Of a stretch of DNA of 23,764 nucleotides, positions 22,317 to 23,764 are shown piece after piece. Source of the DNA: a virus; the IMG/VR virus record IMGVR_UViG_3300032223_001267, positions 1-23,764 of that record; one strand, 5' to 3'. Position numbers and translations under genes: made by a program. Below the pieces are notes generated by a model, which was not told the DNA's origin, searched no databases, and saw only the letters and a list, made by a program, of their open reading frames with translations. Position 1 is the first letter of the stretch. Every line of letters starts with the position of its first letter.

Positions 22317-23713
22317 TGAGCGACATCACTTTATCAATGGGCGTTGACGCCTCTGGGCTTGAGTCTGGGGTGAGCAAAGCTAAGTCGACATTGAAATCGC
22401 TTGAGGCTCAGGTGAATCAGCGCGGTATTTTTGAGCGGCTAAACAACGACGTCAAAAACATTGGCGGAACGTTCGCCTCACTCCGCGATCAGCTCGCAGG
22501 CGGGAACATTGTGGGGGCACTGGCGACTGTGTCCAAAGCCGGATCCAATATGGCAGGCGGAATGGGTATGCTTGCGCCTATTCTGGGAAGCGCAGGATTA
22601 GCCATGGCAGGCGTGGCAGTCGCAGCGGGCGGGATGTGGTCGGCAATGTCGAAGGCTAAGGAAATGCGCGACGTGGCGGATCAGTCTGGCCTTCTCGTCT
22701 CCGAGTTGGCACCGCTTGAAAAAGTTTTCGGCAGGGTCGGCTTGGAATCGGAGCAGATTCCCGTCGTGATGACGAAGCTCCGGGAATCTTTGTCGACGTT
22801 AAACGACCCGGCTTCAAAAGCTTCGCAGGCATTCGCTAAAATCGGACTTACGGCGGAATCGTTTAAGGGGAAAAGCTATTACGAAGGGCTGAAAATCATC
22901 GGATCCGCGCTTGCGAACGCAAAGGATAAAACCGACGCGCTAAACGCCTCCACAGAGGCGTTCGGTGCTAAAAAGGGCACAAAGGTAGGGCAGGCGCTGG
23001 CAGGCGCTGATTTTGGCAAAATGGAAGCGCAGACGCCCGAGTCTGTGAAGATTATTGAGGAGCAGGGTGAAGTTTTTCAAAGATTCCAGATAGCTATCGG
23101 GCGGCTGAAACCATCTATGGATAGTTTCTTTTTAGGCATGGCTTCCAAAGTTGTGCCAGAATTGGAAGCGGGAGCCGCTGGAGTTTCAAGCTCGGCTAAT
23201 ACTTTGGTGGAAGCGGGAAAATCTTTTGGAACAGTTTTAGCTGGAACAATCAATGCGCTCAAAACGGTTGCAAGCTCAATAAAAAGCCTGTTTGATTCCG
23301 CCCCTGATTGGATTAAATCACCCGCAGGAGCAGGTGCAAACGCAACGCAAGCCCAAGGCGCGGCATTCATGGGGCCTGCTTTAATAAACGCGCAGGCTGG
23401 AGTTAATAGCCAAGAAGCCAAGCCGTTGATAAATCTTCCTTCAATAGAAGAAGGCCCCGCAAAAAAAGGAGCTGGAATCGACACAGGTGAAGGCAAAAAT
23501 CTAAAAATTGAACGCACAGAACCCATCACGACCAGCCTTGCAAAAATGGGCGGCGGCGCTTCTGGGATGAATGCGGATGCGTTAAGCGTGCAGCGTGAAC
23601 AGCTCAGTGTGATGCAGCAGATGCTCAACGCGCTGAATAAATCGAAGGACACCCAAGGAAAAGCTTCCATGATTGATATTTACGGAAACTCAGACATCGC
23701 AGTCTCTGCATAG
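22316..23713 (+). CDS. Tail tape measure protein (short)
   Basis: A 465-aa protein starting at MSDITLSMGVDASGLESGV. An N-terminal 'VDASGLESGVSKAKSTLKSLEAQV' start is typical of tape measure proteins. Residues ~60-110 are Gly/Ala-rich and hydrophobic (LAPILGSAGLAMAGVAVAAGG), like the membrane-inserting part. Heptad-like and Ala/Gly-rich repeats follow. By the rule of about 1.5 angstrom per residue, it suggests a tail near 70 nm, short for a siphovirus. It closes the head-tail gene order visible here. Confidence 0.75.
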   Translation: MSDITLSMGVDASGLESGVSKAKSTLKSLEAQVNQRGIFERLNNDVKNIGGTFASLRDQLAGGNIVGALATVSKAGSNMAGGMGMLAPILGSAGLAMAGVAVAAGGMWSAMSKAKEMRDVADQSGLLVSELAPLEKVFGRVGLESEQIPVVMTKLRESLSTLNDPASKASQAFAKIGLTAESFKGKSYYEGLKIIGSALANAKDKTDALNASTEAFGAKKGTKVGQALAGADFGKMEAQTPESVKIIEEQGEVFQRFQIAIGRLKPSMDSFFLGMASKVVPELEAGAAGVSSSANTLVEAGKSFGTVLAGTINALKTVASSIKSLFDSAPDWIKSPAGAGANATQAQGAAFMGPALINAQAGVNSQEAKPLINLPSIEEGPAKKGAGIDTGEGKNLKIERTEPITTSLAKMGGGASGMNADALSVQREQLSVMQQMLNALNKSKDTQGKASMIDIYGNSDIAVSA

Positions 23714-23718
23714 TTTTT

Positions 23719-23764
23719 ATGGCCGCAATTCAAACCAAGATTGAAGAAGCAAAGGATATTCAGC
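23719..23764 (+). CDS. Start of next gene, cut by window edge
   Basis: ATG at 23719 opens a frame reading MAAIQTKIEEAKDIQ to the window edge, five bases after the tape measure stop. It is probably the next tail gene, but 15 residues are too few to classify. Confidence 0.4.
   Translation, partial: MAAIQTKIEEAKDIQ

Noticed and set aside
23077-23670. Minus-strand open frame of 197 aa inside the tape measure gene
   Set aside because: Antisense to a well-supported gene in GC-rich sequence; no motif; such frames are common shadows.

Overview
The window is a contiguous piece of a tailed double-stranded DNA bacteriophage or prophage with lambda-like (siphovirus-type) morphogenesis. Every gene I accept is on the + strand. 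Genes are tightly packed, and neighbours very often overlap through ATGA, GTGA or TAATG junctions. I see no integrase, lysis cassette, tRNA or bacterial housekeeping gene, so neither lifestyle nor host can be read from this piece. The host is probably a Gram-negative bacterium; A-rich leaders before several starts are the only further hint and do not name a phylum.

Left part (1-10083), early/replication module. A left-truncated metallophosphoesterase is followed by a run of small genes: two HTH-like proteins, a membrane protein and a basic protein. Next comes a recombination and replication set: a RecB/Cas4-like PD-(D/E)XK nuclease with an Fe-S-type Cys set, a RecT-like annealing protein, an SSB-like protein with an acidic tail, and a DEAH superfamily-2 helicase with a C-terminal zinc ribbon. 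A cluster of small accessory genes follows, including two paralogous ABA-sandwich-type proteins and a 48-aa zinc-ribbon protein. The module ends with a VRR-NUC nuclease and an 819-aa primase-helicase. Together these fit recombination-linked phage DNA replication.

Boundary (10084-10351). A strong intrinsic terminator is followed by 13 copies of GTA, an AT-rich tract with a TATAAT box, and six copies of the heptamer TGAGTAT in either orientation. This looks like a control region between early and late modules.

Right part (10352-23764), late module. Two small genes, one HTH-like, come first. Then an AT-rich two-gene insert encodes a ParB-like protein with a separate C-terminal domain and a predicted TET-associated-type glycosyltransferase, a possible DNA hypermodification pair. 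The lambda-like order follows: small terminase, large terminase (GpA family), gpW-like protein, portal, S49 capsid protease, coiled-coil protein, major capsid protein, head-tail connectors, tail terminator, two paralogous small virion proteins, and a G/GT tail-chaperone pair. The pair carries an in-frame G GGA AAC slippery heptamer and a stem-loop 5 nt downstream. A minor tail protein, a short tape measure protein and the start of one more gene close the window.

The most notable observations are: (1) the complete -1 frameshift signal in the tail-chaperone genes; (2) the AT-rich ParB-like/glycosyltransferase pair lacking a visible base-hydroxylating partner; (3) a composite element (hairpin, 1 nt, TTGCTTCACG, 14 nt, ATG) that occurs twice with identical spacing; (4) the TGAGTAT/trinucleotide-repeat control region.
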